64,000 nt of DNA, from the NCBI GenBank assembly GCA_000158155.1, contig DS999405.1, positions 709,623-773,622 of the forward strand. The letters are read 5' to 3'. Every line of letters starts with the position of its first letter. The first letter of the stretch is position 1. Below are positions 18,279 to 27,207 of the stretch, piece after piece. The position numbers and the translations under genes are program-made. The notes beneath the pieces were generated by a model, which saw only the letters and a program-made list of their open reading frames with translations, ran no database searches and was not told the DNA's origin. Origin of the DNA: a gamma proteobacterium NOR5-3. Lineage in GTDB: Bacteria > Pseudomonadota > Gammaproteobacteria > Pseudomonadales > Halieaceae.

Positions 18279-19439
18279 TCAAAGCGCATTGTAGACGCCG
18301 CTTTCAAACTCGAAAAACAAGGCGGTAGATCCCGGGTCTGCGAAGGGAATGATCTGACTGAGGTATGCCCCGCCGATGCCTGTGGCAGGGTCAATCCAGT
18401 AATAGCTATTAGCGAGCCCCGCCCACATCAACGTGCCCGCCGGACGACCTGTGAAGCCAGGAGCCTGGTTAATCTGAAATCCCAAACTCCAGCTCTTGGG
18501 ATCCCCGGGAAAAAACTCACCGTCATTGCTCAGGGTGGGAACACAGGAGCGCATAGCTTCAACGGGCAAAGTGCCAATTTGATTGCTGCACATTTTCGCT
18601 ATCGATTCTTCGCTGAGGATGCGGATCCCATCGAGCTCTCCACGATTCAGAATCATACGAATAAATTGACCATAGTCACGCATGGTGCCCTTGAGTCCGC
18701 CGCCGCCCTCATCGAATTCGCGGCTGTCTGTCTGCTTCAGTGGCAGAGGCATGAAAGAGCCATCAGGGAGTCGTGCATGAAGATGAGCGGCGCGGGCAAA
18801 CATTGAATCGTTGTAGTCAAAATGCGTATCCGGCATGTTCATTGGACCGCAGACATGAGTATCAAAATACTCCCCCAATCGCATGCCCGTAGCCGCCTCG
18901 ATCATCTGCCCCACCCATTCGATACCGATGCCGTAGCGCCACTGCGTCCCGGGATCGAACATCAATGGTTGCAACAGGGCCGCTTTTTCCTGACTGGTGA
19001 TGTCAGGTGCGCCCGTCGTTTCAAGCCAGCGCAGGCAGGTCTCGTCCCATATGTGGTAGCTGTAGCCCGAGGTATGCGTCAGCAGATGTTGCAGCGTCAC
19101 GGGTGTGGTCGGAGCGCGGGTCACAGGCGCACCGTTGTCATCGAATCCATCGAGCACCTGCACAGCGGCAATCTCAGGACAAAGGTCACCCGCTGGCGTG
19201 TCCAGGGAAAGCCGGCCCTTTTCCACAAGCTGCAAAGCTGCGACGGCGGTCAAGGCCTTGGTCATGGAGAATATTTTACCCACCGTATCGGTGGACATGG
19301 CCACACCACCGCCGAACTGTCGCTCTCCAAACCCTCCCTCGTAGCGCACGCCCCCTCGATCCACGACGATAGCCGTGACGCCGGGAGCCGCTCCCCGGGT
19401 GATCCCCTGGCTAAGGATGCTGTCCAATTGCTCTTTCAT
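18279..19439 (-). CDS. Serine hydrolase of the beta-lactamase class C / family VIII esterase group
   Basis: This 386-residue protein has the SxxK nucleophile motif SMTKALTAVAALQLVE and a second motif around WRYGIGIEWVG, where the Tyr acts as general base in family VIII esterases. The end MWAGLANSYYWIDP resembles EstB-like enzymes. It has no signal peptide, so it is probably a cytoplasmic esterase or amidase, not a periplasmic beta-lactamase. It sits alone, divergent from the sulfite reductase gene. The substrate is not predictable. The ATG at 19439 follows a GAAGAG-like ribosome binding site. Confidence 0.85.
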   Translation of the reverse strand: MKEQLDSILSQGITRGAAPGVTAIVVDRGGVRYEGGFGERQFGGGVAMSTDTVGKIFSMTKALTAVAALQLVEKGRLSLDTPAGDLCPEIAAVQVLDGFDDNGAPVTRAPTTPVTLQHLLTHTSGYSYHIWDETCLRWLETTGAPDITSQEKAALLQPLMFDPGTQWRYGIGIEWVGQMIEAATGMRLGEYFDTHVCGPMNMPDTHFDYNDSMFARAAHLHARLPDGSFMPLPLKQTDSREFDEGGGGLKGTMRDYGQFIRMILNRGELDGIRILSEESIAKMCSNQIGTLPVEAMRSCVPTLSNDGEFFPGDPKSWSLGFQINQAPGFTGRPAGTLMWAGLANSYYWIDPATGIGGAYLSQIIPFADPGSTALFFEFESGVYNAL

Positions 19440-19607
19440 ATCTGCTCTTCACTCTTCCTGAGAGTCCCGGATTCTGGAGGATCTGCCGGCACTGTCAAGG
19501 ACCTGGCGGATCGGCCATAACTAAATCATCCAAGCTTATAAAAAACTAAAATAATGGCGTCTACGCAGCTTTGTTAGAGTGCGCCCTCATTCGCAACTGC
19601 AAAGCTC

Positions 19608-21272
19608 ATGTACCAATACGACCAGCTTGATCAAACTATTGTTAACGAACGCGTGGCGCAATTTCGCGAGCAGACCGAGCGCTATCTGCGTGGTGATCTG
19701 AGCGATGCCCAGTACTTGCCTTTACGCTTGCAAAACGGCCTCTATGTGCAGCGCCTGGCCCCCATGCTGCGTATTGCCGTGCCCTATGGTCTTATCAGCA
19801 GCGCCCAGCTGCGGGCTATCGCCAGGATCAGCCGACGCTACGACAAAGGTTATGCGCACATCAGCACCCGTCAAAACATCCAGTTGAACTGGCCGCAACT
19901 TGAGGACGTACCCGATATTCTGGCCGATCTGGCCGAGGTACAAATGCACGCGATCCAGACCAGCGGTAACTGCATTCGTAATACCACCACAGATCAGTTT
20001 GCCGGGGTCGCTGCCGACGAAGTGGTTGATCCCCGCCCCTACTGCGAGATCATTAGGCAGTGGTCTACCTTGCATCCTGAATTTGCGTTTCTACCGCGCA
20101 AATTCAAGATCGCGGTGAATGGCGCTGAAGAGGACCGGGCTGCGATCCATTTTCATGACATTGGCATCGAGCTTTATCGCAATACACACGGCGCAGTGCG
20201 GTTGAAGTTCCTCGTCGGCGGCGGCCTCGGTCGGACACCGGTCATTGGCTCTATGATTCGGGATGACCTTGATCCTGAGCACATGCTCACCTACCTCGAG
20301 GCGATTTTGCGCGTTTACAACCTCCACGGGCGTCGGGACAACAAATACAAGGCGCGGATTAAAATCCTCGTTAAAGCTATGGGTGTAGAAGCATTTCGAG
20401 ACGCCGTTGATGCGGAGTGGGAAACCAGTCGCAACGGGCCAAACACGCTGTCAGATCATGCACTGGCTGAAGTTGCCGGGCATTTCACCGCGCCAGCTTA
20501 CAGCGCAAAAGACGCCTCGGCCGAATCTGCGTTTCTGGCCGAGGCCTGTGCTCGAGAGCCGCTATTCGCTGGCTGGGTCAAGCGCAATACCATGGCGCAC
20601 AAACAGCCGGGGTATCGTGCCGTTACCATAACGCTCAAGGCGACAGGACAGGCGCCTGGCGATATCAGTGCAGCACAGATGGATGCGTTGGCAGAGCTTG
20701 CCGATGAATTTTCTCTCGGCGAGCTTCGCACCACGCATGAGCAGAACATGGTACTTGCGGATGTTCCCCAGAGCGAGCTTATGACCCTGTGGCAGGCGCT
20801 TCAGCCTCTGGGGCTTGCCGCATCCAATGCCGGACACATTACCGACATGATCTGCTGCCCCGGTGGCGACTTCTGCTCCTTGGCCAACGCAAAATCCATC
20901 CCTGTCGCTCAGGCGCTACAGGAACGTTTCGAAGCCATGGATTACCAATATGATCTGGGCCCTATAGAACTGAACATCAGTGGCTGTATGAACGCCTGCG
21001 GCCACCATCACGTAGGACATATCGGAATTCTCGGCGTGGACAAGAAAGGTCAGGAGTTTTACCAGGTCTGTATCGGCGGCTCTCAGGCAGGAAACGCCAG
21101 CATCGCCCGAATCCTTGGTCCATCCTTCAGTCGTGCCGACCTGCCAACGGTGATCGAAAAGCTTCTGGAACGCTATCTTGAGCTTAGAGAGTCCGAGCAG
21201 GAGCAGTTTCTCAGCGTTTACGAGCGATGTGGCATAGAGCCCTTTAAGGATGCTGTATATGGAAAAGCCTGA
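19608..21272 (+). CDS. Ferredoxin-type nitrite/sulfite reductase hemoprotein
   Basis: This 554-residue siroheme enzyme most likely reduces sulfite to sulfide in assimilation. The [4Fe-4S]-siroheme cysteines are visible as CCPGGDFC and, further on, GCMNACGHHH. The pseudo-twofold repeat is also apparent, with a siroheme-binding stretch around YDKGYAHISTRQNIQLNW. No flavoprotein subunit (CysJ) is present, so electrons probably come from ferredoxin or a separate reductase. The partner DUF934 gene overlaps its stop, a pairing that favours sulfite over nitrite as substrate. The upstream 160 bp are AT-rich and hold the promoter, but I could not assign boxes with confidence. Confidence 0.9.
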   Translation: MYQYDQLDQTIVNERVAQFREQTERYLRGDLSDAQYLPLRLQNGLYVQRLAPMLRIAVPYGLISSAQLRAIARISRRYDKGYAHISTRQNIQLNWPQLEDVPDILADLAEVQMHAIQTSGNCIRNTTTDQFAGVAADEVVDPRPYCEIIRQWSTLHPEFAFLPRKFKIAVNGAEEDRAAIHFHDIGIELYRNTHGAVRLKFLVGGGLGRTPVIGSMIRDDLDPEHMLTYLEAILRVYNLHGRRDNKYKARIKILVKAMGVEAFRDAVDAEWETSRNGPNTLSDHALAEVAGHFTAPAYSAKDASAESAFLAEACAREPLFAGWVKRNTMAHKQPGYRAVTITLKATGQAPGDISAAQMDALAELADEFSLGELRTTHEQNMVLADVPQSELMTLWQALQPLGLAASNAGHITDMICCPGGDFCSLANAKSIPVAQALQERFEAMDYQYDLGPIELNISGCMNACGHHHVGHIGILGVDKKGQEFYQVCIGGSQAGNASIARILGPSFSRADLPTVIEKLLERYLELRESEQEQFLSVYERCGIEPFKDAVYGKA

Positions 21273-21693
21273 GCAATACCTCAGCGCCGAAACGGGAAAC
21301 GCTGTGGCAACGTTACACAGCTTTCATCTGCAGGATTGGATCGAAGCAGGGAAACCGGCGGCGGCAGTCATTGTGGCTACCGAAGATACGCTTGCCGAGC
21401 ACTACACAGACTTACTCAGCGCACCCCGGATCACCATCGAGTTTGCCGGCTTTATGGATGGACGGGGCTTCAGTCATGCAGCAAAGCTACGCCAGCTTGG
21501 TTTTAAAGGCGAACTGGTAGCGGGCGGTGACGTATTAGCTGACCAGTGGGTCTTCCTGCAGCGCTGCGGCTTTGATGCTCTGGATAATATCGCGCTCACT
21601 GCCAGTGCGGAGACTCTCCCGGGAATCAGCGAGCGCTATCAAGCCGATGCCCGGGAGTTGGAGCCGCTGTTTCGGCGGAAACGCAGCGCCTGA
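21259..21693 (+). CDS. DUF934 protein, sulfite reductase partner
   Basis: This 144-residue protein belongs to DUF934, a family found almost always beside ferredoxin-type sulfite reductases and sometimes annotated as an oxidoreductase of the sulfate assimilation pathway. Typical segments are FMDGRGFSHAAKLR and DVLADQWVFLQRCGFDA. The ATG at 21259 is preceded 8 nt upstream by AAGGA and overlaps the reductase gene by 14 bp. A second ATG at 21250 lies directly on the AGG and is less likely. Its biochemical role, whether electron donor or assembly factor, is not established. Confidence 0.88.
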   Translation: MEKPEQYLSAETGNAVATLHSFHLQDWIEAGKPAAAVIVATEDTLAEHYTDLLSAPRITIEFAGFMDGRGFSHAAKLRQLGFKGELVAGGDVLADQWVFLQRCGFDALDNIALTASAETLPGISERYQADARELEPLFRRKRSA

Positions 21694-21762
21694 CACCCCG
21701 CAACGCTCGGGAATCGTCGAGGGCCTGCTACACTCAGGTCCCGGTTTTGCAAACGACGCGTT

Positions 21763-22938
21763 ATGGATTCAAGCTCAGTTACCTTCGCCTTCTTTCTCAT
21801 CTTTAGTGGTGCGGCGGTTCTCGCGTCCATCGCGCTGTATACCCGACAACCTCTGATCATTGCTTATATCGCCCTGGGTGCTCTCATCGGGCCTTCTGGC
21901 TTCAGTCTTGTTACTGACTTACAGCAGCTGTCGGACATAGGGCACATCGGCATTATTTTTCTGCTCTTTCTTCTCGGCCTCGATATGCAGCCGCAGGCAT
22001 TGTTTGCCACCATTCGCAAGTCCACGGTGGTAGGCCTGGCCAGTTCCGCCATTTTTTTCGCCCTGTCCTGGCTCATGGCGAGTCTCTTTTTTGAAGGTCT
22101 TGGTGAAACAGTCATCGTTGCGGTGGCGATGATGTTTTCCTCGACCATCATCGGCATAAAATTGCTGCCCACCACAATTCTGCACCATCGCCACATCGGT
22201 GAAATGATGATCGGCCTTTTGTTGCTTCAGGATTTACTGGCCATTATTGTTCTGGTGCTGATCATGGCCAGTGGCAGTGCCGAGGAAGGTGAGGCCGCCT
22301 GGCATATTGCCAAGGTCCTGCTTGCCCTACCCCTACTGGGTCTGGTGGCCTGGGCAGTGGTGCGATTTGTGCTGCTACGCCTGATTCAGCGCTTCGATCG
22401 CTTTCACGAATACATCTTCTTGTTGGCTATTGGCTGGTGTCTGGGAATGGCCGAGTCTGCGCAGTTCCTGGGACTGTCCGCAGAAATTGGCGCTTTCGTG
22501 GCCGGGGTCAGCATTGCCACTAGCCCGATTTCGCAATACATCGCGGTGAATCTCAAGCCCTTGCGCGACTTTTTCCTGATTCTGTTTTTCTTCGCCGTTG
22601 GGGCTCGCTTTGACCTGGCTATGCTGGAGCAAGTCTGGCTCCCAGCGGTATGCCTTGCCGCATTGGTACTGGTCATGAAGCCCGTTGTTTACCGCGTCTT
22701 GCTAAAAGGCATGAGTGAGCGTCGCAGCCTTGCCTGGGACCTGGGATTTCGCCTCGGGCAGGCCAGTGAATTTTCGCTGCTTATCGCCTACATCGCCTTT
22801 GATGCTGGTTTGCTGGGCTTGCAGGCCGCCCTCACCATTCAGGCAGCCACCATCATCACCCTGTTGGTGTCGTCTTATATTGTGGTGCTTAACTACCCCA
22901 CGCCTATCGCCATCAGTGATCGCCTGCGTCGGGATTAG
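21763..22938 (+). CDS. Kef-type cation/proton antiporter (CPA2 family)
   Basis: This 391-residue inner-membrane protein has about 12 transmembrane segments. The N-terminus RQPLIIAYIALGALIGPSGF and the stretch GLSAEIGAFVAGVSIA are typical of Kef/CPA2 exchangers, which swap K+ or Na+ for H+. It ends after the membrane domain with no TrkA-N nucleotide-binding domain, so it is a membrane-only version without the glutathione or NAD gating of KefB/KefC. It follows the DUF934 gene by 69 bp and may share its transcript. Ion specificity cannot be read from the sequence. Confidence 0.88.
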   Translation: MDSSSVTFAFFLIFSGAAVLASIALYTRQPLIIAYIALGALIGPSGFSLVTDLQQLSDIGHIGIIFLLFLLGLDMQPQALFATIRKSTVVGLASSAIFFALSWLMASLFFEGLGETVIVAVAMMFSSTIIGIKLLPTTILHHRHIGEMMIGLLLLQDLLAIIVLVLIMASGSAEEGEAAWHIAKVLLALPLLGLVAWAVVRFVLLRLIQRFDRFHEYIFLLAIGWCLGMAESAQFLGLSAEIGAFVAGVSIATSPISQYIAVNLKPLRDFFLILFFFAVGARFDLAMLEQVWLPAVCLAALVLVMKPVVYRVLLKGMSERRSLAWDLGFRLGQASEFSLLIAYIAFDAGLLGLQAALTIQAATIITLLVSSYIVVLNYPTPIAISDRLRRD

Positions 22939-22976
22939 GCTCCTCACTGCAGGGACTTTGCTCAACAGCCGGACAC

Positions 22977-22999
22977 AAAAAAGCCGGCTTTTGCCGGCT
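22977..22999 (-). terminator. Rho-independent terminator of etfBA
   Basis: A 7-bp stem (AGCCGGC / GCCGGCT) with a TTTT loop lies between the convergent antiporter and etfA genes. On the minus strand it is followed by TTTTTT, so it is a good intrinsic terminator for the etfBA transcript. On the plus strand only mixed bases follow. Confidence 0.85.
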
Positions 23000-23022
23000 C
23001 ATCCGAGGTGTTGTACCCGGTC

Positions 23023-23952
23023 TTAAAGCTGCGCTTCGAGCTCTGGCAAAGCATCAAAGAGATCAGCAACCAGTCCGTAGTCAGCCACCTGAAAAATAGG
23101 CGCGTCCTCGTCCTTGTTGATCGCAACAATCACTTTGGAATCCTTCATACCAGCAAGATGCTGAATCGCACCGGAGATACCCACGGCAATGTACAGGTCC
23201 GGCGCCACGATCTTACCGGTCTGGCCTACCTGCATATCATTGGGCACAAAACCTGCGTCAACCGCAGCACGAGACGCGCCGATAGCGGCGCCGAGTTTGT
23301 CGGCGATACCGTCGAGTAACTTGAAGTTGTCCCCATTCTGCATGCCCCGACCGCCAGAGATCACCACGGCTGCCGCCGTGAGCTCGGGACGGTCGGACTG
23401 GGCGATTTCCTGACTCACAAAGCTTGAGATGCCTGCGTCGTGTGCCGCGTCCACTGCCACCAGCTCGGCGCTGCCGCCTTCGGCCGCCACCGCGTCAAAG
23501 GCGGTGGTTCGCACAGTAATCACTTTCTTGGCGTCCGCACTTTGCACTGTGGCAATCACGTTGCCTGCATAAATGGGCCGCTTGAAGGTGTCCGGAGATT
23601 CAACGCTGATGATGTCGCTGATCTGTGCCACGTCCAACAACGCTGCCACGCGCGGCATGATATTTTTGCCGTTGCTGGTCGATGCGGCAATGACGTTGTC
23701 ATAATCTGCGCCTACATCGGCAATGAGAAGACTGACATTTTCCGCCAATTGCGTGGCATAGGCTGCGTTGTCAGCACACAGCACCTTGCGGATGCCCGGC
23801 ACTGATTGAGCAGCAGACGCTGCGCCCGCGCAGTCGGCTCCCGCCACCAAGATGTCAATGTCTGCACCCAGGGCCTGCGCTGCCGCTACGGCATTGAGGG
23901 TGGCCACGTTCAGGCTGTTGTTGTCGTGTTCTGCTATTACGAGAGTACTCAT
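23023..23952 (-). CDS. etfA: Electron transfer flavoprotein, alpha subunit
   Basis: EtfA (309 residues) holds the FAD of the soluble electron transfer flavoprotein, which collects electrons from acyl-CoA and other dehydrogenases. The C-terminal FAD domain is clear: [20 protein letters not shown], then [20 protein letters not shown] and a conserved [11 protein letters not shown]. Its start overlaps the etfB stop by one base (TGATG), so the two subunits are made in step. The quinone oxidoreductase that takes its electrons is encoded just upstream on the other strand. Confidence 0.96.
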   Translation of the reverse strand: MSTLVIAEHDNNSLNVATLNAVAAAQALGADIDILVAGADCAGAASAAQSVPGIRKVLCADNAAYATQLAENVSLLIADVGADYDNVIAASTSNGKNIMPRVAALLDVAQISDIISVESPDTFKRPIYAGNVIATVQSADAKKVITVRTTAFDAVAAEGGSAELVAVDAAHDAGISSFVSQEIAQSDRPELTAAAVVISGGRGMQNGDNFKLLDGIADKLGAAIGASRAAVDAGFVPNDMQVGQTGKIVAPDLYIAVGISGAIQHLAGMKDSKVIVAINKDEDAPIFQVADYGLVADLFDALPELEAQL

Positions 23953-24701
23953 CAGATCACCTTCGCTTCGTTTTTCAATTTGTCGACCAGTTGCTCTACC
24001 GACTCCACCTTGATGCCCGCAGAGCGCTCCGGTGGTGGCTCGACCTTGACCACCGTGAGGTGCGAGGTGACCGCTACGCCAAGTTCTTCAGGCGTGAATA
24101 CATCAAGCTGCTTCTTTTTGGCTTTCATGATGTTTGGCAGTGACGCGTAGCGCGGCTCATTCAAACGCAAATCCGTGGTGACGATCGCCGGAAGATTCAG
24201 GCTAACCGTCTGCATGCCACCATCAACTTCCCGGATAACCGTGAGCTTACCGTCTTCAACCTTGATCTCAGAGGCAAAGGTTCCCTGCGGCATTCCTGCC
24301 AACGCCCCCAGCATCTGGCCCGTTTGGTTGTTATCACCATCAATAGACTGCTTGCCAAGAATTATCAGATCCGGGGACTCTTTATCGACGATACCCTTAA
24401 GCAGTTTGGCAACGACGATCGGCTCTGGGCTGCCTTCAACCTCGACCTGAATGCCTCGGTCGGCGCCCAGAGCGAGAGCCGTTCTGATCTGCTCCTGGCA
24501 GCTTTTCTCTCCCACTGAGACCGCGATCACTTCTGTGGCGGTACCAGCTTCTTTAAGCCGCACAGCCTCTTCTACTGCGATCTCGCAGAAAGGGTTGATC
24601 GACATCTTGACGTTGTTCAGATCGACATCTGAACCGTCAGCCTTGGCGCGTACCTTGACGTTGTAGTCGACGACACGCTTCACTGCGACGAGAACCTTCA
24701 T
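23952..24701 (-). CDS. etfB: Electron transfer flavoprotein, beta subunit
   Basis: EtfB (249 residues) pairs with EtfA and binds AMP. The family signature is visible in [18 protein letters not shown] at the N-terminus and in [21 protein letters not shown] and [20 protein letters not shown] in the middle. It is the first gene of a two-gene operon and is divergent from the ETF-ubiquinone oxidoreductase, so the whole route from dehydrogenase to quinone is controlled from one 297-bp intergenic region. That region also contains a GC-rich inverted repeat (24750-24770) in the etfB leader. Confidence 0.96.
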   Translation of the reverse strand: MKVLVAVKRVVDYNVKVRAKADGSDVDLNNVKMSINPFCEIAVEEAVRLKEAGTATEVIAVSVGEKSCQEQIRTALALGADRGIQVEVEGSPEPIVVAKLLKGIVDKESPDLIILGKQSIDGDNNQTGQMLGALAGMPQGTFASEIKVEDGKLTVIREVDGGMQTVSLNLPAIVTTDLRLNEPRYASLPNIMKAKKKQLDVFTPEELGVAVTSHLTVVKVEPPPERSAGIKVESVEQLVDKLKNEAKVI

Positions 24702-24911
24702 ATTGTCTCCCGTGATGGGTTAATGGTGTTGAGGGGCGGCAGAAACGCAGCCCCCGGGAAAAGCGGGGGCAAATGGTGCCGACATTGCCTGCGCAGGTCA
24801 ATAGCGACCTTTTTTAAACGCGGACCGCCCAATGATAGCGGAAATCCAGACTTGACCCCGGCCGTTATTCCTTTTACCGGCATTGTGGGTATGTCGCATC
24901 TGCCTGTGGCC

Positions 24912-24936
24912 TTGAGGGGCCTCAAAACTCTATAAT
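24912..24936 (+). promoter_or_regulatory. Putative promoter -10 and overlapping inverted repeat upstream of the ETF-quinone oxidoreductase
   Basis: A perfect TATAAT lies at 24931-24936, upstream of the GTG start at 24999. Just before it is an inverted repeat TTGAGG-GG-CCTCAA (24912-24925), where a -35 box and spacer would be expected. No good -35 hexamer is found at normal spacing, so the promoter may depend on an activator, or the repeat may be an operator. This is a sequence observation only. Confidence 0.4.
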
Positions 24937-24998
24937 TAACGCCTGATCAAGCCGTCGTCCGATTCCGGGCGCTACACCACAGCAAGAGGGGTATTACA

Positions 24999-26648
24999 GT
25001 GGAACGCGAATCCATGGAGTTCGATGTCGTTATCGTGGGCGCTGGTCCGTCAGGTCTATCTGCGGCCTGTCGAATCATGCAACTGGCACAGGAAAACGAC
25101 CGCGAAATTACTGTCTGCGTGGTTGAGAAAGGCTCCGAGGTTGGAGCTCATATTCTCTCCGGTGCGGTGCTTGAGCCTCACGCCCTCAACGAACTGTTCC
25201 CCAACTGGGAAGAGATGGGCGCGCCTTTGAAAACCAAGGTGACCGAAGATCACTTTTACTTCTATACAGGTGAAAAGTCCGCCACCAGGCTACCCAATTT
25301 TGCTATCCCCAAGCCCACGCACAACGAGGGTAATTATATCGTTTCTATGGGTAACGTCTGTCGTTGGCTGGCGGAACAGGCCGAGAACCTGGGTGTCGAG
25401 GTATATCCGGGGTTTGCTGCCTCAGAGGTGCTCTACGGTGAGGACGGAGCGGTCAAAGGTATTGCTACGGGCGATATGGGTATCAGCGCCGCAGGTGAGC
25501 AGAAAGACAGCTACATGCGCGGTATGGAGTTGCATGCGCGCTACACGCTGTTTGCCGAAGGCTGCCGGGGACATCTGGGCAAGCAACTGATCAGTAAATT
25601 TGGCCTTGACGAGGGCAAAGACCCGCAGCACTACGGCATCGGTATCAAGGAAATCTGGGAAATCCCGGCGGAGAAGCATCAGCCGGGGCTGGTCGTGCAC
25701 GGCCTGGGGTGGCCACTCAAGGAAAGCGGTTCCAGTGGCGGCGCTTTTCTGTACCACGCTGATGATAACCAGGTTTACATCGGTCTTATTACCGACCTTA
25801 ACTACAGCAACCCGCATGTATCGCCCTATGAAGAGTTCCAGCGCTGGAAGCACCACCCCGAAACACTGAAGTATCTCGAGGGAGGCTCACGACTGAGCTA
25901 TGGGGCTCGGGCCATCTCCAAGGGGGGTATTAACTCCCTACCGCAAATGCAGTTCCCCGGGGGCCTCCTTATCGGCTGCGACGCCGGTACGCTCAACTCG
26001 GTAAAGATCAAGGGTAATCACACGGCCATGAAAAGCGGACTGCTTGCCGCGGAAGCCGTGGTAGAGGCTCTGATGTCCGACGCTCCCCCGGCTCAGCTCG
26101 ATAGCTTTGAAACCAAGATGCGTGACTCATGGCTGTTTGATGAGCTCCATAGCACGCGCAACTTCTCGGGCTACATGCACAAGTTTGGCTTTATGCTAGG
26201 TGCGGCTTTCGTGTGGATTGATCAGAATATCTTTGGCGGTAAAGTGCCTTTTACGCTTCACGACAGCAAGCCGGACTATGCGGCCCTGAAGCCCGCGGCA
26301 GACTGCCCGAAGATTGACTATCCAAAGCCTGACAACGCAATCAGCTTTGATCGGCTGTCGTCAGTATTCCTCTCAAATACCAATCATGAAGAAGATCAGC
26401 CCTGCCACCTGACCCTGGCGGACAGCAGTATTCCCATTGAATCCAACCTGCCGCTGTTTGATGAGCCTGCACAGCGTTATTGCCCTGCCGGCGTGTATGA
26501 GATTGTCGAGGACGCCCAGGGCAAGCGGTTCCAGATCAACGCGCAAAACTGCGTGCATTGCAAAACCTGCGATATCAAGGATCCTGCGCAGAACATCACC
26601 TGGGTCACGCCGGAAGGCTTTGGCGGTCCGACCTACCCTAACATGTGA
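24999..26648 (+). CDS. Electron-transferring-flavoprotein:ubiquinone oxidoreductase
   Basis: This 549-residue inner-membrane-associated enzyme passes electrons from ETF to ubiquinone. The N-terminal FAD motif is VVIVGAGPSGLSAACR. The C-terminal [4Fe-4S] cluster ligands are the Cys of RYCPAGVYEI and the three in NCVHCKTCDIKDP. The GTG at 24999 is the better start because AGAGGGG lies about 9 nt upstream. An ATG five codons later would only trim the N-terminus. It is divergent from etfBA and tail-to-tail with the DUF1285 gene, with only 5 bp between stops. Confidence 0.95.
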   Translation: MERESMEFDVVIVGAGPSGLSAACRIMQLAQENDREITVCVVEKGSEVGAHILSGAVLEPHALNELFPNWEEMGAPLKTKVTEDHFYFYTGEKSATRLPNFAIPKPTHNEGNYIVSMGNVCRWLAEQAENLGVEVYPGFAASEVLYGEDGAVKGIATGDMGISAAGEQKDSYMRGMELHARYTLFAEGCRGHLGKQLISKFGLDEGKDPQHYGIGIKEIWEIPAEKHQPGLVVHGLGWPLKESGSSGGAFLYHADDNQVYIGLITDLNYSNPHVSPYEEFQRWKHHPETLKYLEGGSRLSYGARAISKGGINSLPQMQFPGGLLIGCDAGTLNSVKIKGNHTAMKSGLLAAEAVVEALMSDAPPAQLDSFETKMRDSWLFDELHSTRNFSGYMHKFGFMLGAAFVWIDQNIFGGKVPFTLHDSKPDYAALKPAADCPKIDYPKPDNAISFDRLSSVFLSNTNHEEDQPCHLTLADSSIPIESNLPLFDEPAQRYCPAGVYEIVEDAQGKRFQINAQNCVHCKTCDIKDPAQNITWVTPEGFGGPTYPNM

Positions 26649-26653
26649 TCACG

Positions 26654-27199
26654 TCAGTCGGTGGCGCCGAGAATCACCTTGTCGCCGCCGCTGAAGATAA
26701 AAGCCCGGCCATCTTCTAGCTCCGCTGCATCCAGTAGGCGGTACCAGGCCGACCGGGTGATTTGCGCGGTGAGCCCGTTGGGCAATTCCACATAGGGCTC
26801 GCCGTCCCTACCCGCGCTGTGAAGCGTGTATTCCCCGCCGATGCGGCAGCGTCCACCCGTGTTGAGCAATACCTGCCAGACACCCTCTCCATTGTCCCCG
26901 GTTCGCTCGCAGTCAATGGCAAGCAGCGCATGCCGCTCGACCTGTATGCGCCATTTTTCGGCCGGCGTGAGCAAGTAGTATTGGCCGTCGGGCTCTCTAC
27001 GCAACAAAGATGCGAACACCCGGACGAGCCCTTCTCGCTGGATAGGCGAGCCTTCATGGGTCCAGCTACCGTCGGCGAGGATGCGTATATCGATTTCGCC
27101 GCTCAATTCGGGCGACCAGGATGCCAGCGCCGTCGGGTCTGGCAACCCGGACGTAGCGGAGACTATGGTGTTGACCAGACCTTGAAGCGTCTTAGCCAA
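26654..27199 (-). CDS. DUF1285 domain protein
   Basis: This 181-residue soluble protein contains the DUF1285 pattern: GEIDIRILADGSWTHEGSPI, then LVRVFASLLRREPDGQYYLL and TPAEKWRIQVE. Function is unknown; the fold is a small beta-rich domain conserved in Proteobacteria. It starts 9 bp after the ppiD stop and is probably the last gene of that transcript. No catalytic residues are evident. Confidence 0.82.
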   Translation of the reverse strand: MAKTLQGLVNTIVSATSGLPDPTALASWSPELSGEIDIRILADGSWTHEGSPIQREGLVRVFASLLRREPDGQYYLLTPAEKWRIQVERHALLAIDCERTGDNGEGVWQVLLNTGGRCRIGGEYTLHSAGRDGEPYVELPNGLTAQITRSAWYRLLDAAELEDGRAFIFSGGDKVILGATD

Positions 27200-27207
27200 G
27201 AAACCTC

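Noticed and set aside
24750-24770. GC-rich hairpin in the etfB leader as a terminator
   Set aside because: No U-run on either strand and no gene that would end there.
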